Positions 42,838 through 52,353 of a stretch of DNA of 64,000 bases are shown one piece after another. Each line of letters begins with the position of its first letter. Within the stretch, counting starts at the first letter, position 1. The notes under the pieces are model-generated. The model ran no database searches. It was not told the DNA's origin and worked only from the letters and a program-made list of their open reading frames with translations. The position numbers were made by a program, and so were the translations under genes. Source of the DNA: Planctomycetaceae bacterium (GTDB lineage: Bacteria > Planctomycetota > Planctomycetia > Pirellulales > Pirellulaceae); contig JAIYDN010000021.1 of the NCBI GenBank assembly GCA_027487485.1, positions 124,001 through 188,000 of the forward strand, in the 5' to 3' direction.

Positions 42838-45723
42838 ATGACAGATCGAAACAATCTTCTGGCTGCACTATACGAAACAAAAATGTATCATTCCCAATCA
42901 TCCGCAGCGGTTTCAAGCCGACCCAAAGGATTTGAGCCAGCAATCGGCCAAATCGATCTGCTGGATGCGCATGGCGAGACATTGCGGTCTTGGAGAATTC
43001 AGTCGTCGAAGTGCACCATTGGTTCTGGTGCCGATTGCACGATCCAGCTCGGTTTGTCTGAAGCTGCCCCTCTGCATGCTACTTTGATCTTCGGAAAACG
43101 TCACACGCTCCTTCGTGCTATTGCTCCCACCAAGATTGCGAATCGTAATATTCGCGAATGGTTGATTGATCATCCGACCGAAGTTACGTTTGGCGCGACG
43201 CGACTCGTAGTTCATCCTTCCGTTGGGGTTATGGCAACCGTGGTTCAGGCAGAACAACTGCTGGATCGGGCTGCAAGGTTATGCAGCGATTCAGCTAGTG
43301 TTATTCCAGCCACTTTAGCTCAACCCAGCAGTCCAGCCATCAACACATCCAATCATGTTGATGATGAAGTACCAAGTCAACCCAGTGACCCAAGCCAAGA
43401 GGTCGATGGCAGTCTCTCCAACAGCGAAACCAAAGAGCGATTCGAGCGAATTGAGCAGATGCTTCTCGCCTTGCAGTCCTCGCTAGATCGCGTTCAAGAA
43501 ACGATCCAAATTGAACCTAAAGATCCCGAGGCAGACTTATCGGAAACCGTAGCAAGTCATTTCGATTCGTTCGGTAAGACACTCTTTTCGACTTTAAGCG
43601 ATCAGTTTACGAGCCAAACAGAGCGTCATGAATCCTTGCTGACCAACCTATCGGAAAAAGTTGCTGTTCAGTTTGCAACGATTGACCAACAGCTTCAATA
43701 CGTAACCGAATCGAACTCGCAACAATCGATTCATCTTGGAGAGTTGTTGGAGTACGCGATTGCTGAGCAATCGTTGATAGAAATGCGATTTTCCGAAGTG
43801 GCTGCAAATCGCGATGAATTGATGCAAGCTTTGCAGATATTGCATGCTGAGATCGTAAATGCCAATGATGCATACGCCAATTCTTTCCAAAACTTTACGC
43901 AGTCCTTTGTCCAAGCCCAGTCCCAAACTCAAAGCCCCACGCACGACCACGTGCATTTTCCCTCGCAAGACCAATTGCTAGCAGAGTCGCTCGAAAAGGC
44001 ACAGTTGCAGATTCAAGAATACAATCAGCAACTACGCGAACTGGAGGCTGAACGGCAAAGTGCGGAACAAAGAATCATCGCACTTTCTGATTCACTCGGC
44101 ACTGGGCAAGAACGGTTGGAAACAACGAATCTGGAAGCTTCAGCTTTTGCTGAAAACTATGTATCTGATTTTGAAAATAGCCTGAAGGAACCTGATGAAG
44201 TTCAGCAACAGGGTTACCTTCAGCCTCACGAAGAAATGGCGGTTGAAAAGCCTCAGCTTCCTGCTTGGTTTACAAACTCCGAACCCGATGTACAAAGCGA
44301 GCGATCGTACGGCTCTGACCCTTACGCCCAAGCCCCTGAACCTTCGATGTATGACTCGTACGAAGTCATGCGTAATTCTAGTGCGGACTCCGTACCAGAT
44401 CCAAGACAGTATGCAGAAGTCCGAAGCGACGACGATCAGAGTTCCTACGGCGATGTTCAAACGTCGGAGAGCGATGTTTATCCAAACGACGAAGCGCCCT
44501 ACACGTCGGAAACAGATGCAGAAGCAATCTCCGAGCGATTAAAACGGATGATTGTTGACGCGGACACTCGCCGAGGTACAAACTCCGGGAATTCGTCAAC
44601 CGGTTCACGACGATGGTCGCAAACCTATGGTCCAAGCTCCGCATCCAAGTTAGAGACTCCAAACGTCGAAACTCGAACTCCTTCTTACGAACAAGTTCAA
44701 GAACCGTTAGAAATGGCATCGGAGGTTACAGCCAGTGTTGAACATCAAGCGACAGATGTTGCATTCATAGAGTCGGCAGCGAACTATGATTCTCGTGATG
44801 ATGAAAACGTTCGGGATCCCATCGAACGAGCCCCTGCGCATCAGGAACGAGTCCCAGCGCATCAGGAACGAGTCCCTGTGCATCAGGAACGAGTCCCAGC
44901 ACATCAGGAACGAGTCCCTTTGCACAATGACCGAGCCCCTGTGCACAATGACCGAGTCCCCGTGAACAATGACCGAGCCCCCGTGCACAATGACCGAGCC
45001 CCCGTGCACAATGACCGAGCCCCCGTGCACAATGACCGAGCCCCCGTGCACAATGAGCCCTCGACCCCAGAGGTGAATACGATTCCTGAAGGGAACACGA
45101 CGGATGATGAACAAGAGGAGTCCATTGAAGAGTACATGCAAAGACTGCTTCAAAGAGTTCGAACTGGTTCCGATGTTGAGCCCTCCGCGCTGAGCAGTCC
45201 GAAAGCTGGTACCAAAGAAGCAATCACCAATAGCAAAGGCAAATCGCGTGTTGCCGCCTCGCTCGGACTTGATGTCGAGAAAGGAAGCCCGCAACCCGAA
45301 ATGATGGGTCCGTTGACACAAGAGTCCTTTGTTCCGCGTCAGCAAGCTCCTGAATTACGCAATGATCTAACCGCTTTACGTGAATTAGCAAATTCTAACG
45401 CGCGAAGAGCGATATCCAAAAGTGATACGCGACGTTCGAGTTCGGCGTTCTACTTTAAGTTGGCAGTGACTGCTGTTTCGGCTTCCTCTGCCGTTGCATT
45501 GCTAATGCTTAATGGATTCAATATCAATATGCCATTTGCGGGCATGGTTGCTGCGGTCATTGTTTCCTTTCTTTGGGGCTTTGACTGCTTGAATCACTTT
45601 ACGCGATTGAAGAGCGAAGATAAGAATACGCCAGCGTCGAACAGTCACAATCCTGCTATGAATTCGATTCAAGTAGGCCAAAACGACAGCATGGGAGAGC
45701 ATTGGCGCCCTACACCAGTTTAA
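42838..45723 (+). CDS. FHA-domain protein with coiled coil, 7-residue repeats and C-terminal TM pair
   Basis: A 961-residue protein. Residues about 40-125 resemble an FHA domain (SKCTIGSGADCTIQL, then APLHATLIFGKRH), expected to bind phosphothreonine. A long helical stretch (about 200-440) reads as coiled coil (DRVQETIQI, SLEKAQLQIQEYNQQLRELEAERQS). An acidic low-complexity region follows, then eleven tandem repeats of RxPxHxx (about 664-740). Two TM segments close to the C-terminus (about 875-915) anchor the protein in the membrane with most of it in the cytoplasm. The start is uncertain: ATG 42838 has no clear ribosome site, ATG 42883 is an alternative. I know no family for the whole protein. 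Confidence 0.7.
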   Translation: MTDRNNLLAALYETKMYHSQSSAAVSSRPKGFEPAIGQIDLLDAHGETLRSWRIQSSKCTIGSGADCTIQLGLSEAAPLHATLIFGKRHTLLRAIAPTKIANRNIREWLIDHPTEVTFGATRLVVHPSVGVMATVVQAEQLLDRAARLCSDSASVIPATLAQPSSPAINTSNHVDDEVPSQPSDPSQEVDGSLSNSETKERFERIEQMLLALQSSLDRVQETIQIEPKDPEADLSETVASHFDSFGKTLFSTLSDQFTSQTERHESLLTNLSEKVAVQFATIDQQLQYVTESNSQQSIHLGELLEYAIAEQSLIEMRFSEVAANRDELMQALQILHAEIVNANDAYANSFQNFTQSFVQAQSQTQSPTHDHVHFPSQDQLLAESLEKAQLQIQEYNQQLRELEAERQSAEQRIIALSDSLGTGQERLETTNLEASAFAENYVSDFENSLKEPDEVQQQGYLQPHEEMAVEKPQLPAWFTNSEPDVQSERSYGSDPYAQAPEPSMYDSYEVMRNSSADSVPDPRQYAEVRSDDDQSSYGDVQTSESDVYPNDEAPYTSETDAEAISERLKRMIVDADTRRGTNSGNSSTGSRRWSQTYGPSSASKLETPNVETRTPSYEQVQEPLEMASEVTASVEHQATDVAFIESAANYDSRDDENVRDPIERAPAHQERVPAHQERVPVHQERVPAHQERVPLHNDRAPVHNDRVPVNNDRAPVHNDRAPVHNDRAPVHNDRAPVHNEPSTPEVNTIPEGNTTDDEQEESIEEYMQRLLQRVRTGSDVEPSALSSPKAGTKEAITNSKGKSRVAASLGLDVEKGSPQPEMMGPLTQESFVPRQQAPELRNDLTALRELANSNARRAISKSDTRRSSSAFYFKLAVTAVSASSAVALLMLNGFNINMPFAGMVAAVIVSFLWGFDCLNHFTRLKSEDKNTPASNSHNPAMNSIQVGQNDSMGEHWRPTPV
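44827..45057 (+). repeat. Eleven 21-bp tandem repeats in the FHA gene
   Basis: Eleven units of seven codons, consensus Arg-(Val/Ala)-Pro-(Ala/Val)-His-(Gln/Asn)-(Glu/Asp). Units 1-4 are HQE type, units 5-11 HND/HNE type; units 8-11 are nearly identical at the DNA level, indicating recent duplication. Repeat number is likely to vary between strains. In frame, so expansion lengthens the protein without breaking it. Confidence 0.95.
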
Positions 45724-45824
45724 TTCACTTCAAGAGTGTATAAACCATGTAGGAGACTCCCTTGAGGGGGGAAGGGACTGCCATCGTTTCTTTCTGTCGA
45801 AGTAGGCAACCGCTCGGAGAGAAT

Positions 45825-45884
45825 GGTTGCATCTTAAGCCAGCGTCTCCGTCTACGGCGACGCCAGTAAAATCATAACGCAACC
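45825..45884. repeat. Nested inverted-repeat element
   Basis: Outer arms GGTTGC (45825-45830) and GCAACC (45879-45884) enclose a strong hairpin, GCGTCTCCGT / ACGGCGACGC with a CT loop (45842-45863, one mismatch). It lies between convergent genes (FHA and PQQ). It could be a bidirectional terminator or a small dispersed repeat; copy number cannot be judged here. Confidence 0.5.
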
Positions 45885-45910
45885 GGGACTGATTGAGTAC
45901 TATCCAGTCC

Positions 45911-47281
45911 TTACTGACCTGTCGAATCAGTTTGAGTGGTTCGGATGCAATACAAGCTGTTAATGCCCCGCAGGTAGATCGAGTTGTTGGCGATTGCCGG
46001 AGTTGACCAGAAGGTGTCATCGATTTTTCCGTTTCCTACTGCTGCAAATTCTTGCATCGAATCCAGCAAGATCGCATTTCCTTCTTCGTCCAGTACTAGG
46101 ACTTTATTGTCAACGACTATGGGACTCGCGGCAATCATTTTGAGTTTGCCGAGTCTGCGCTCTTGGATCTTTTGCCCGGATGTCGCATCGTATGCACGCA
46201 AAATGTTGTTGTCGAGCACCACGATGTGGATTCCAGTTGAAACCGGGGACGCCATTCCGGGAGCGGCTTTTTTCTCAAGCCAATCGCAAAAAGCAAACGA
46301 GTCGTTCTTCTTTTTCGGAGAGATGTCGCCAGAAGCACCTGCCCGGACTGCGAACAATGGCCCCTTGGACATGGGGTCCGAACCACCAAAATAGATCCTT
46401 TGCGAATCGCTTGCGACCGAGCAAGCAGTCGGTGCCTTCAAGTTGCTGACCATCCAAAGCTTTTCCCCTGTTTTGGGGGAGTAGCTGATCAATTGTTCCC
46501 CTCCGGAGGAGATCAATTCGGGCCGGACGGAATTGGTCCAGACAATCGGTGAGCTCCAGGAACTGCCCATTTGATCGCGGTTATCGGACCATCGGACAGT
46601 CCCAGTTGCGCTTTCAAAACAGGTTAATGACGCGCTTTTCTCAGTGAAATGCTGTGCGAAAATGGCATCGTCTAAAATGGCAAGAGAGCTACCTGTCCCA
46701 AAGCCATTGTTGGTTGGAAACGCTCCTAGTTCCTTTTTCCACAAGAGCTCGCCACTATGCGAAAGGCCTGCCACCGTGCCGGTTGCCCCGAACATGGCAT
46801 AGACACCTTGAGCGTCAACCACGGGTGATTCAGTCGCATAGCTATTGGACGGGTGAACTGGGAATTCAGGGCGTCCTTCGACCACGGTTTTGCTCCACAG
46901 GTGGGAACCACTGAGAGCGTCGTAGCAATGGACTTGCCATTGGAAGTTGATCTTTGGCGGCGAGGACATGCCACCAAGACCCATACTTTGAGGTGTCTTC
47001 ACGCCGTCGTTGAAGTCCTTGGGGCGAAATTCCTTATCCCCTACCGCCGATGTGACAAAAAGCTTGTTCTGCCAAATGACGGGCTGCGACCAACCAGAGC
47101 CAGGTACATCGATTTTCCACGCCAAATTCTTGTCCGTCGACCATTCGAGAGGTATCGTCTGGTTGAGCACGACCGCGGTACCGCCTTGCCCCCGAAATTG
47201 GTTGAAGCCATCCGCCGAAACGGAAGCCATGAACGGAAGTGAAGAAAGCAAAACAGTGGATGCCAGGATGAAGGACTTCAT
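45911..47281 (-). CDS. Secreted PQQ-type beta-propeller protein
   Basis: A 456-residue protein from ATG 47281 (a GTG at 47290 would add three residues). Signal peptide FILASTVLLSSLPFMASVSA (about 4-23). The mature part has repeated blades with aspects of PQQ-like repeats (LFVTSAVGDKEF, VHCYDALSGSHLWSK, YAMFGATGTVAGLSHSGELLWKKE, VLDNNILRAYDATSGQKI). Such planctomycete proteins often lack dehydrogenase active-site residues, so a scaffold role is more likely than PQQ catalysis. Confidence 0.85.
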   Translation of the reverse strand: MKSFILASTVLLSSLPFMASVSADGFNQFRGQGGTAVVLNQTIPLEWSTDKNLAWKIDVPGSGWSQPVIWQNKLFVTSAVGDKEFRPKDFNDGVKTPQSMGLGGMSSPPKINFQWQVHCYDALSGSHLWSKTVVEGRPEFPVHPSNSYATESPVVDAQGVYAMFGATGTVAGLSHSGELLWKKELGAFPTNNGFGTGSSLAILDDAIFAQHFTEKSASLTCFESATGTVRWSDNRDQMGSSWSSPIVWTNSVRPELISSGGEQLISYSPKTGEKLWMVSNLKAPTACSVASDSQRIYFGGSDPMSKGPLFAVRAGASGDISPKKKNDSFAFCDWLEKKAAPGMASPVSTGIHIVVLDNNILRAYDATSGQKIQERRLGKLKMIAASPIVVDNKVLVLDEEGNAILLDSMQEFAAVGNGKIDDTFWSTPAIANNSIYLRGINSLYCIRTTQTDSTGQ

Positions 47282-47533
47282 AAGACTCACGATTTAGGTG
47301 ATTCTGTCGGATGGACAATGCGATGAAAAAAGACGTTTCCGAATAATAGCAGTTCGGCAAGCCTTGTCGGTTTGCGACCGTGATTTTGTTGCCTTGCTGT
47401 TTTTGTCGCAGAAAGAGAAAGTCCGAAAGAGTTTTCGCGAAGCAAAATTGTTGTACCATTGGGTGTATTGTGTCCCATAGCCGCCTTTGGTTACCATTGC
47501 CGGCCAGATTGCTCTTCTAAGAAGTTTTCGTCA

Positions 47534-48106
47534 ATGTCTCTACTTGCGATAGCTGTTTTGTTGTTTATTGCTGCACTGGTGATCTTCGCGATCGACCTGA
47601 TGGTCCCTAGCGGTGGAATTTTGGTTGGGATCACGGTTTGCTTTGCGTTTGCCGCTGTCGTGGTTGCTTTTCGACACAGTGCCACCGCAGGCGTCTGGAT
47701 GCTGATTGCATCGCTGGGATCAATACCGATCCTAACTTGGCTATTTCTGGTTATCTGGCCCAAAACCCCTTTAGGGCGACGGATGATCAGCGCACCTGAG
47801 CATCCGGGCGAGTTCGTTTGGTCGGATGCGGCCAAATCGGGGAATGCCAATGCACTGATCGGCAAAGAAGGGGTGGCGCTCAAGGAAATGATCCCCAGCG
47901 GCTTGGTTCAGATCGAAGAGAAATCATTCGAAGCCTTCAGCGAAACCGGGCCAATCGAGGCGGGAAAACGAGTGCGCGTGGTTCGCCTGGATGTTGGAAG
48001 ATTGGTGGTCACCGTAGTGCGGGAAAAGCAAAACGATGCGCCGAAGTTCGAAGGGTCGGGGCTAGATCGTCCTATATCCGAACTGAACTTGGATTCGCTC
48101 GAATAA
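47534..48106 (+). CDS. NfeD-like membrane protein
   Basis: A 190-residue protein starting at ATG 47534. Three hydrophobic segments (about 3-20, 26-48, 54-75) are followed by an OB-fold domain (ALIGKEGVALKEMIPSGLVQIEE, then IEAGKRVRVVRLDVGRLVVTVV), the NfeD arrangement. NfeD partners with stomatin-like proteins or membrane proteases; neither is adjacent. The C-terminal 20 residues are acidic. Confidence 0.85.
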   Translation: MSLLAIAVLLFIAALVIFAIDLMVPSGGILVGITVCFAFAAVVVAFRHSATAGVWMLIASLGSIPILTWLFLVIWPKTPLGRRMISAPEHPGEFVWSDAAKSGNANALIGKEGVALKEMIPSGLVQIEEKSFEAFSETGPIEAGKRVRVVRLDVGRLVVTVVREKQNDAPKFEGSGLDRPISELNLDSLE

Positions 48107-48225
48107 CAACGCTGTACTTTTGTCAACCGAGAGGCAAGTTGAATCAGCAGGTTTAGCAAGAATTTTCGAACAGGCCGCAAATTTATTCGCGCGCTGTAAT
48201 TGATTTTCCTCTTTTGCTCCGAATA

Positions 48226-48247
48226 GGTAGCGGCACTGGCCGCTACC
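48226..48247. terminator. Hairpin between convergent genes
   Basis: GGTAGCGGC pairs perfectly with GCCGCTACC around ACTG, between the NfeD-like gene and the coiled-coil gene at 48340. No U-tract on either strand; may be a structured end of both messages. Confidence 0.5.
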
Positions 48248-48339
48248 TTCGTTGAGAGCAAGGTAACGCTGAGTAAATTCACAGTCCAAGAGGGAAAGTG
48301 GCATCGAGCGAGATGGGCGTCTACCACGCGGAAGAAATA

Positions 48340-49029
48340 CTATCCGCGGGATTGCTCGCGCAGGTGAAGACGTCGAAGGATCATCACAATTTCTCGAAGT
48401 TTCTGATCTATATCAGCAAGCTTCTCACCTTTCTTCAAATACTCTGCTTTTGCGGCGATTTCATCCATGGTTTTGACCGCTTCGGCAGCCTGGGCCTTGA
48501 TGTCAACTTGCAATGTATCGCGAAGAGCGGTTTCGATACTGGCGAGCGTATCCTCAGACAGTGCGTCGCTCTGCTTTAGTTCCTTAATCGCTTGCGAAAT
48601 CTCTGCCTTATTGCTCTCAACGAAGTTCTGTATTTCGGGGCTAGCAGCCTGAACGGTTTGTAAGGCGACACTATCGACTTCGTTTACGATGTATTCCTCT
48701 AAATTTTGTCGTAATGTCGGAACAGAGGCAATGGCTTGGCGGCTGAGCTCTTCAGCCCATACCGGAGCATTTTTCTTGACTTCTTCCTCGAGCTGTTTTC
48801 GGATATCGGGCAATCTGTCGTTGGCCATAGTTCCAGCCAGCCCGACAAGCATTTTCGGTTGCAACAGCTCCGCAATCTGGTTGTAACCGTACCAAAAGTA
48901 TCCACAAAATGCGGCGAGCATCAGTGCACCCAAGAGCGTGGTCAGAGTCATCTCACGGTTTAAGCGAGTCTTTAACTCTTGAACTTTTGTTTCGATGGAT
49001 TGAAGCTTGGTTGATGGGTCTATCGTCAT
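48340..49029 (-). CDS. Coiled-coil membrane protein (229 aa)
   Basis: N-terminal cytoplasmic helix (TKLQSIETKVQELKTRLNRE, residues 7-26), one TM segment (about 29-50) and a long helical, charged extracytoplasmic part (about 70-225) with heptad-like spacing. No catalytic motif. It lies downstream of the 321-residue gene on the same strand, 103 bases apart, and shares its architecture, so the two are probably a pair. I do not recognise the family. Confidence 0.62.
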   Translation of the reverse strand: MTIDPSTKLQSIETKVQELKTRLNREMTLTTLLGALMLAAFCGYFWYGYNQIAELLQPKMLVGLAGTMANDRLPDIRKQLEEEVKKNAPVWAEELSRQAIASVPTLRQNLEEYIVNEVDSVALQTVQAASPEIQNFVESNKAEISQAIKELKQSDALSEDTLASIETALRDTLQVDIKAQAAEAVKTMDEIAAKAEYLKKGEKLADIDQKLREIVMILRRLHLREQSRG

Positions 49030-49132
49030 GTTTTATCTCGTAATGTGAGTGTGTGTTGTGTGTTGGTCAGTGGACGGATGAAGAAAGGAAAAAAGTAGAA
49101 AAGAATTACTTTGCGACTTTGAAGGCCGTGTT

Positions 49133-50098
49133 CTACTTAGGTGGCTCCGGGGTTGTTTCGGCACCGGGCGTGTCATTGGGCTTTACTTCAGGACTTGTTG
49201 CGGCCGGAGATTCTGCAGGTTGTGCGGGTGGACTCGATTCACTAGCCGAAGGTACAGGACTCTCTTCGCTTGGCACTTCTTTGGATGGAGTTTCTGGGGT
49301 GGGCTGGCCGGAGACGGAAGGCTCGGCTGCAGTTTGATTGGGATTGGAAACGCCAGCCGCGACTGGCGTCGGCTGCATGGGTTCATTTTCCCTTTGCATG
49401 ATGGACATTACTTCGGTAGCAACTTGCATTAGATTATGAACCAGTTTCTCTTCTAACGTGGTTGCATCGCCGACGACTTCTTCAGCAGCTGGGAATTCAT
49501 CCCAAATGGACATCAAACGCTGTGAGGACACATTGAACCGATCCCCATAATTCCTTGCGACCAAAGTGTTGATAATGGATTGAAAATTATCGATCACTTT
49601 GTCTCGTGTTTTCTCGTCGGCAAGTTCAGGAAAGGTCTCGATCATCTTCGATTCATATTCTTGAAGTACACCTTGGTACTTTTTTGATAGCCGATCGTTC
49701 AATTGAGTCTGTAAATTATTGGTAAGGGTCTCGCGTTCATGGTCCATCGCTGACGTGAATTTTTGCATGTCCTTGGTGGCTTGGTCAGAAAACGCCTGAG
49801 TCAATATCGGGTAGGAATGGTCAACGAGCGATTGCACTTGCTTTTGGTAATCGCTCTGGTTGTTTTCGATATGTAGCTTTGCTTCTGAAGCGATTTCTTC
49901 CATGAACTTTTCGCTGGTCACTTGGCTGGCCAACTGCAAGAAAAAGTAGACGACGGCTAGGACTAACGCGATCAATGCGAGAAGAAAGACAAATCGCACC
50001 ATCCTGGCTCGGGAAATTGCGGATCGAAGTGAATCGACTTCACGCTCGATCTGCGCAATCTTTTGAGATAAATCGGGAGTAAACTCGGCTTGAGACAT
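49133..50098 (-). CDS. Coiled-coil membrane protein with Pro-rich tail (321 aa)
   Basis: Starts ATG 50098, with GAGG eight bases upstream. An N-terminal helix (IAQIEREVDSLRSAISRAR, about 14-32) precedes one TM segment (34-57) and a long helical domain (about 60-240; DFERETLTNNL-like amphipathic spacing). The last 80 residues are Pro/Ser/Glu/Thr-rich and disordered, typical of a stalk or wall-spanning region. Same plan as the gene at 48340. No function can be assigned; a cell-envelope or stalk structural role is an inference. Confidence 0.65.
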   Translation of the reverse strand: MSQAEFTPDLSQKIAQIEREVDSLRSAISRARMVRFVFLLALIALVLAVVYFFLQLASQVTSEKFMEEIASEAKLHIENNQSDYQKQVQSLVDHSYPILTQAFSDQATKDMQKFTSAMDHERETLTNNLQTQLNDRLSKKYQGVLQEYESKMIETFPELADEKTRDKVIDNFQSIINTLVARNYGDRFNVSSQRLMSIWDEFPAAEEVVGDATTLEEKLVHNLMQVATEVMSIMQRENEPMQPTPVAAGVSNPNQTAAEPSVSGQPTPETPSKEVPSEESPVPSASESSPPAQPAESPAATSPEVKPNDTPGAETTPEPPK

Positions 50099-50449
50099 AA
50101 GGGGTACCTCTTCATGAAAGAAACGGACTCAGAATGGGCGCTGTTTGAGTCGGTGATTGGATCAAGAAAGGCCTCCAAGTCAAGAAAATTCGGCCTTGAA
50201 AAACACGGGTACTTCAGAAGTTAACATGGTACCCCTCTACAAACCAAATCGGCTCGGGCGTTGAGGTGATTTTTCTTCCGCAATCCTCGCCGATTGCCAT
50301 TCAAAGTACCTTTGAAGGGAAAATCCTATGGATTTGGCAGGCTGCCCCGGTGGCGTTCCCTACCGTGTCCGATTAAACTTCCGGTCGTTTCGTTTGCAAC
50401 CGCACTATCCCGCCCCTTTTGCTCCATCCTTATTTTCGGAGACTTTCCA
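50099..50449. other. Divergent region between coiled-coil and transporter genes
   Basis: About 350 bases with both promoters. GGAG lies eight bases before the transporter ATG. In-frame sequence upstream of that ATG (from 50294) is not typical protein and was left out. No other structure found. Confidence 0.4.
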
Positions 50450-52048
50450 ATGAACCAAGCGTCGGATTCTACAGCCAACAACTCTTCGGTGGTGCCGAAT
50501 GCACACCGTCTTTTGTGGGCAGGGTTTATGGCCATTCTTGCAGCGGGCGTCGGTTTCGCTGTACGCGGCGGGATTCTTGACAACTGGGGAAAAGAGTTCG
50601 GATTTAATGCCACTCAGCTGGGGTCCATCGGCGGTGCAGGCTTTTCTGGCTTTTGCTTTGGCATCATTATCGGTGGTGTGATTGTCGACAAGATTGGTTA
50701 CGGCAAGCTGGTTTTTCTTGCCTTGCTCGGGCACATTTTGTCAGCCTTTATCACGTTCGCCGCAACAACTCCTGACAACGCCTATAACTTCCTCTTTTGG
50801 GGAATGTTTGTTTTCGCCTATGCCAACGGAACGTTAGAAGCCGTTGCTAACCCTTTGGTTGCTACAGTGTTCCCCAACAATCGGACGCATTATCTGAATA
50901 TTCTTCACGCAAGTTGGCCAGCCGGAATGATTCTGGGAACGATGGCGGGCTGGTTCCTGGACGACCAATTGCAAGTGAATTGGAAGATCCAATTGGCTTT
51001 GTACCTGATTCCCACCGTGCTTTATGCACTCATGTTTTTAGGTCAGAAATTTCCAAAGTCGGAAGCGGCCGCCAGCGGCAAGAGCTTTGTAGAGATGTAC
51101 AAATCCGTTGGTATCCTTGGCTCGTTGGTCGCCTGCTACCTGCTCGCGTTGTTCTTCGGGGATATCTTCAAAGGGTTGTCGCCTGATTTTGGAAGCTACA
51201 TCGGTTACGGAATTGGTGGCCTGCTTCTGATCGCGGTTGCGTTCATGACTAACTTCTCCATCGGATCATTTTTGCTGTTCATTTTGTTTGTGACCCATGC
51301 CATGGTTGGATCTGTTGAACTTGGCACGGACAGCTGGATTCAAAACATCACAGGCAATTTGTTTACGTCGGAACAAGGGAAATACTTGTTCTTGTGGACA
51401 TCGGTCATTATGTTTGCGCTTCGCTTTTGCGCTCATTGGATTGAGAATACATTGAAGCTTTCGCCAGTTGGCTTGCTTCTTGTTTGTTCCATCATTGCGT
51501 GTGTTGGCCTGAACTTGGCAAGCACCATGCAGACTTTCTCCATGGCTCTGGTCGCGCTGGGCATCTATGCGGTCGGCAAAACTTTCTTTTGGCCAACCAT
51601 GCTTGCCATCATCGGGGATCGGTACCCTCAAACAGGGGCGGTTGCCATGTCGATTATGGGTGGTATTGGAATGCTGTCTGCAGGCTTGATCGGTGGTCCA
51701 GGACTTGGATACTGCAAAGATCGGTTCTCGGGCGAGGAACTGCGGAAGTTAAGCCCTGAATTGGCCGACCAATACAAGTCCGAGAAATCAAGTACCTTTC
51801 TTAACTTGAAGGCTACTGAGATTTACGGACTCGATGGCACGAAGCTTGCTGCCGCCAAGGAGAACAAGGACAGAACTCCTGATCAGCAAACGGTGGTTTC
51901 AGCCGATCAACAGGGGGATCGAAACACCTTGAAGGCAGATGCATACATTCCAGCTGTGATGGCTTTGATCTACCTAATTCTGCTTGTTTACTTCAAGTCG
52001 ATTGGTGGTTACAAACCGCTCAGCATGGATGGCAAGGCTGCTCACTAG
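50450..52048 (+). CDS. MFS transporter, sugar-porter-like (FucP/GlcP group)
   Basis: A 532-residue transporter starting at ATG 50450. About 12 TM segments are visible: six from about residue 20 to 205 and six from about 240 to 520. [13 protein letters not shown] near the start, then [16 protein letters not shown] (the MFS motif-A position between TM2 and TM3) and [17 protein letters not shown] match the fucose/glucose-type porters. An unusually long loop between the last two TMs (about 430-490, rich in Lys, Ser and Glu) is atypical. Substrate unknown; a sugar importer is the best guess. Terminated by a hairpin. Confidence 0.83.
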   Translation: MNQASDSTANNSSVVPNAHRLLWAGFMAILAAGVGFAVRGGILDNWGKEFGFNATQLGSIGGAGFSGFCFGIIIGGVIVDKIGYGKLVFLALLGHILSAFITFAATTPDNAYNFLFWGMFVFAYANGTLEAVANPLVATVFPNNRTHYLNILHASWPAGMILGTMAGWFLDDQLQVNWKIQLALYLIPTVLYALMFLGQKFPKSEAAASGKSFVEMYKSVGILGSLVACYLLALFFGDIFKGLSPDFGSYIGYGIGGLLLIAVAFMTNFSIGSFLLFILFVTHAMVGSVELGTDSWIQNITGNLFTSEQGKYLFLWTSVIMFALRFCAHWIENTLKLSPVGLLLVCSIIACVGLNLASTMQTFSMALVALGIYAVGKTFFWPTMLAIIGDRYPQTGAVAMSIMGGIGMLSAGLIGGPGLGYCKDRFSGEELRKLSPELADQYKSEKSSTFLNLKATEIYGLDGTKLAAAKENKDRTPDQQTVVSADQQGDRNTLKADAYIPAVMALIYLILLVYFKSIGGYKPLSMDGKAAH

Positions 52049-52086
52049 CCAGGATCGCAAGATCTTGTAAATTCCATTTTTCAAGG

Positions 52087-52114
52087 TAGGCGGGCTAGAA
52101 TGCTCGCCTATTTT
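52087..52114 (+). terminator. Terminator of the MFS gene
   Basis: TAGGCGGGC pairs with GCTCGCCTA (one mismatch) around TAGAAT, followed by TTTT. It separates the transporter message from the riboswitch-controlled operon that begins 20 bases later. Confidence 0.85.
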
Positions 52115-52133
52115 GCATTGTGGCCTGTCGTTG

Positions 52134-52162
52134 TTGACAATTCTTAACATCGCCCTGATACT
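52134..52162 (+). promoter_or_regulatory. Sigma70-type promoter of the cobalamin operon
   Basis: A perfect -35 box TTGACA (52134-52139), 17-base spacer, then GATACT (52157-52162, four of six consensus bases). Transcription would start near 52169, just before the aptamer P1 stem, which supports the reading. Confidence 0.75.
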
Positions 52163-52181
52163 CTTGGCCAGACTTAGGTGC

Positions 52182-52353
52182 CAAGCCGACAACGTGTCAG
52201 TTTGGATAATAGGGAAAACGGTGAAAAACCGTTGCGGTCCCGCCGCTGTAATCGGATACGAATTCTACGTTCAGCCACTTCGGATTGTTTTCTGGGGGAA
52301 GGTGTAGAAAACGGCAATGCCGAGAGCCAGAAGACCTGCCTAGTGTCGGTTTG
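52182..52353 (+). ncRNA. Cobalamin riboswitch aptamer
   Basis: The strand reads AATAGGGAA (near 52207) with CGGTG, then GGTCCCGCCGCTGTAA near 52236-52251, and the B12 box GAGCCAGAAGACCTGCC at 52324-52340, all in the order known for the cobalamin riboswitch. The closing P1 helix pairs 52182-52191 with 52344-52353. Adenosylcobalamin binding normally shuts off downstream genes. The expression platform between here and the ATG at 52573 is not obvious: no intrinsic terminator, so translational control is more likely. It governs a DUF1559 gene and the eight corrinoid genes behind it. Confidence 0.95.

Noticed and set aside
44827-45057. CRISPR-like tandem pattern
   Set aside because: Units are contiguous 21-mers without spacers and lie in frame inside a coding region.
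44707-45345. Leftward reading frame with CARGLGH-type repeats
   Set aside because: It is the antisense image of the in-frame repeats of the FHA gene; codon pattern and domains support the plus strand.
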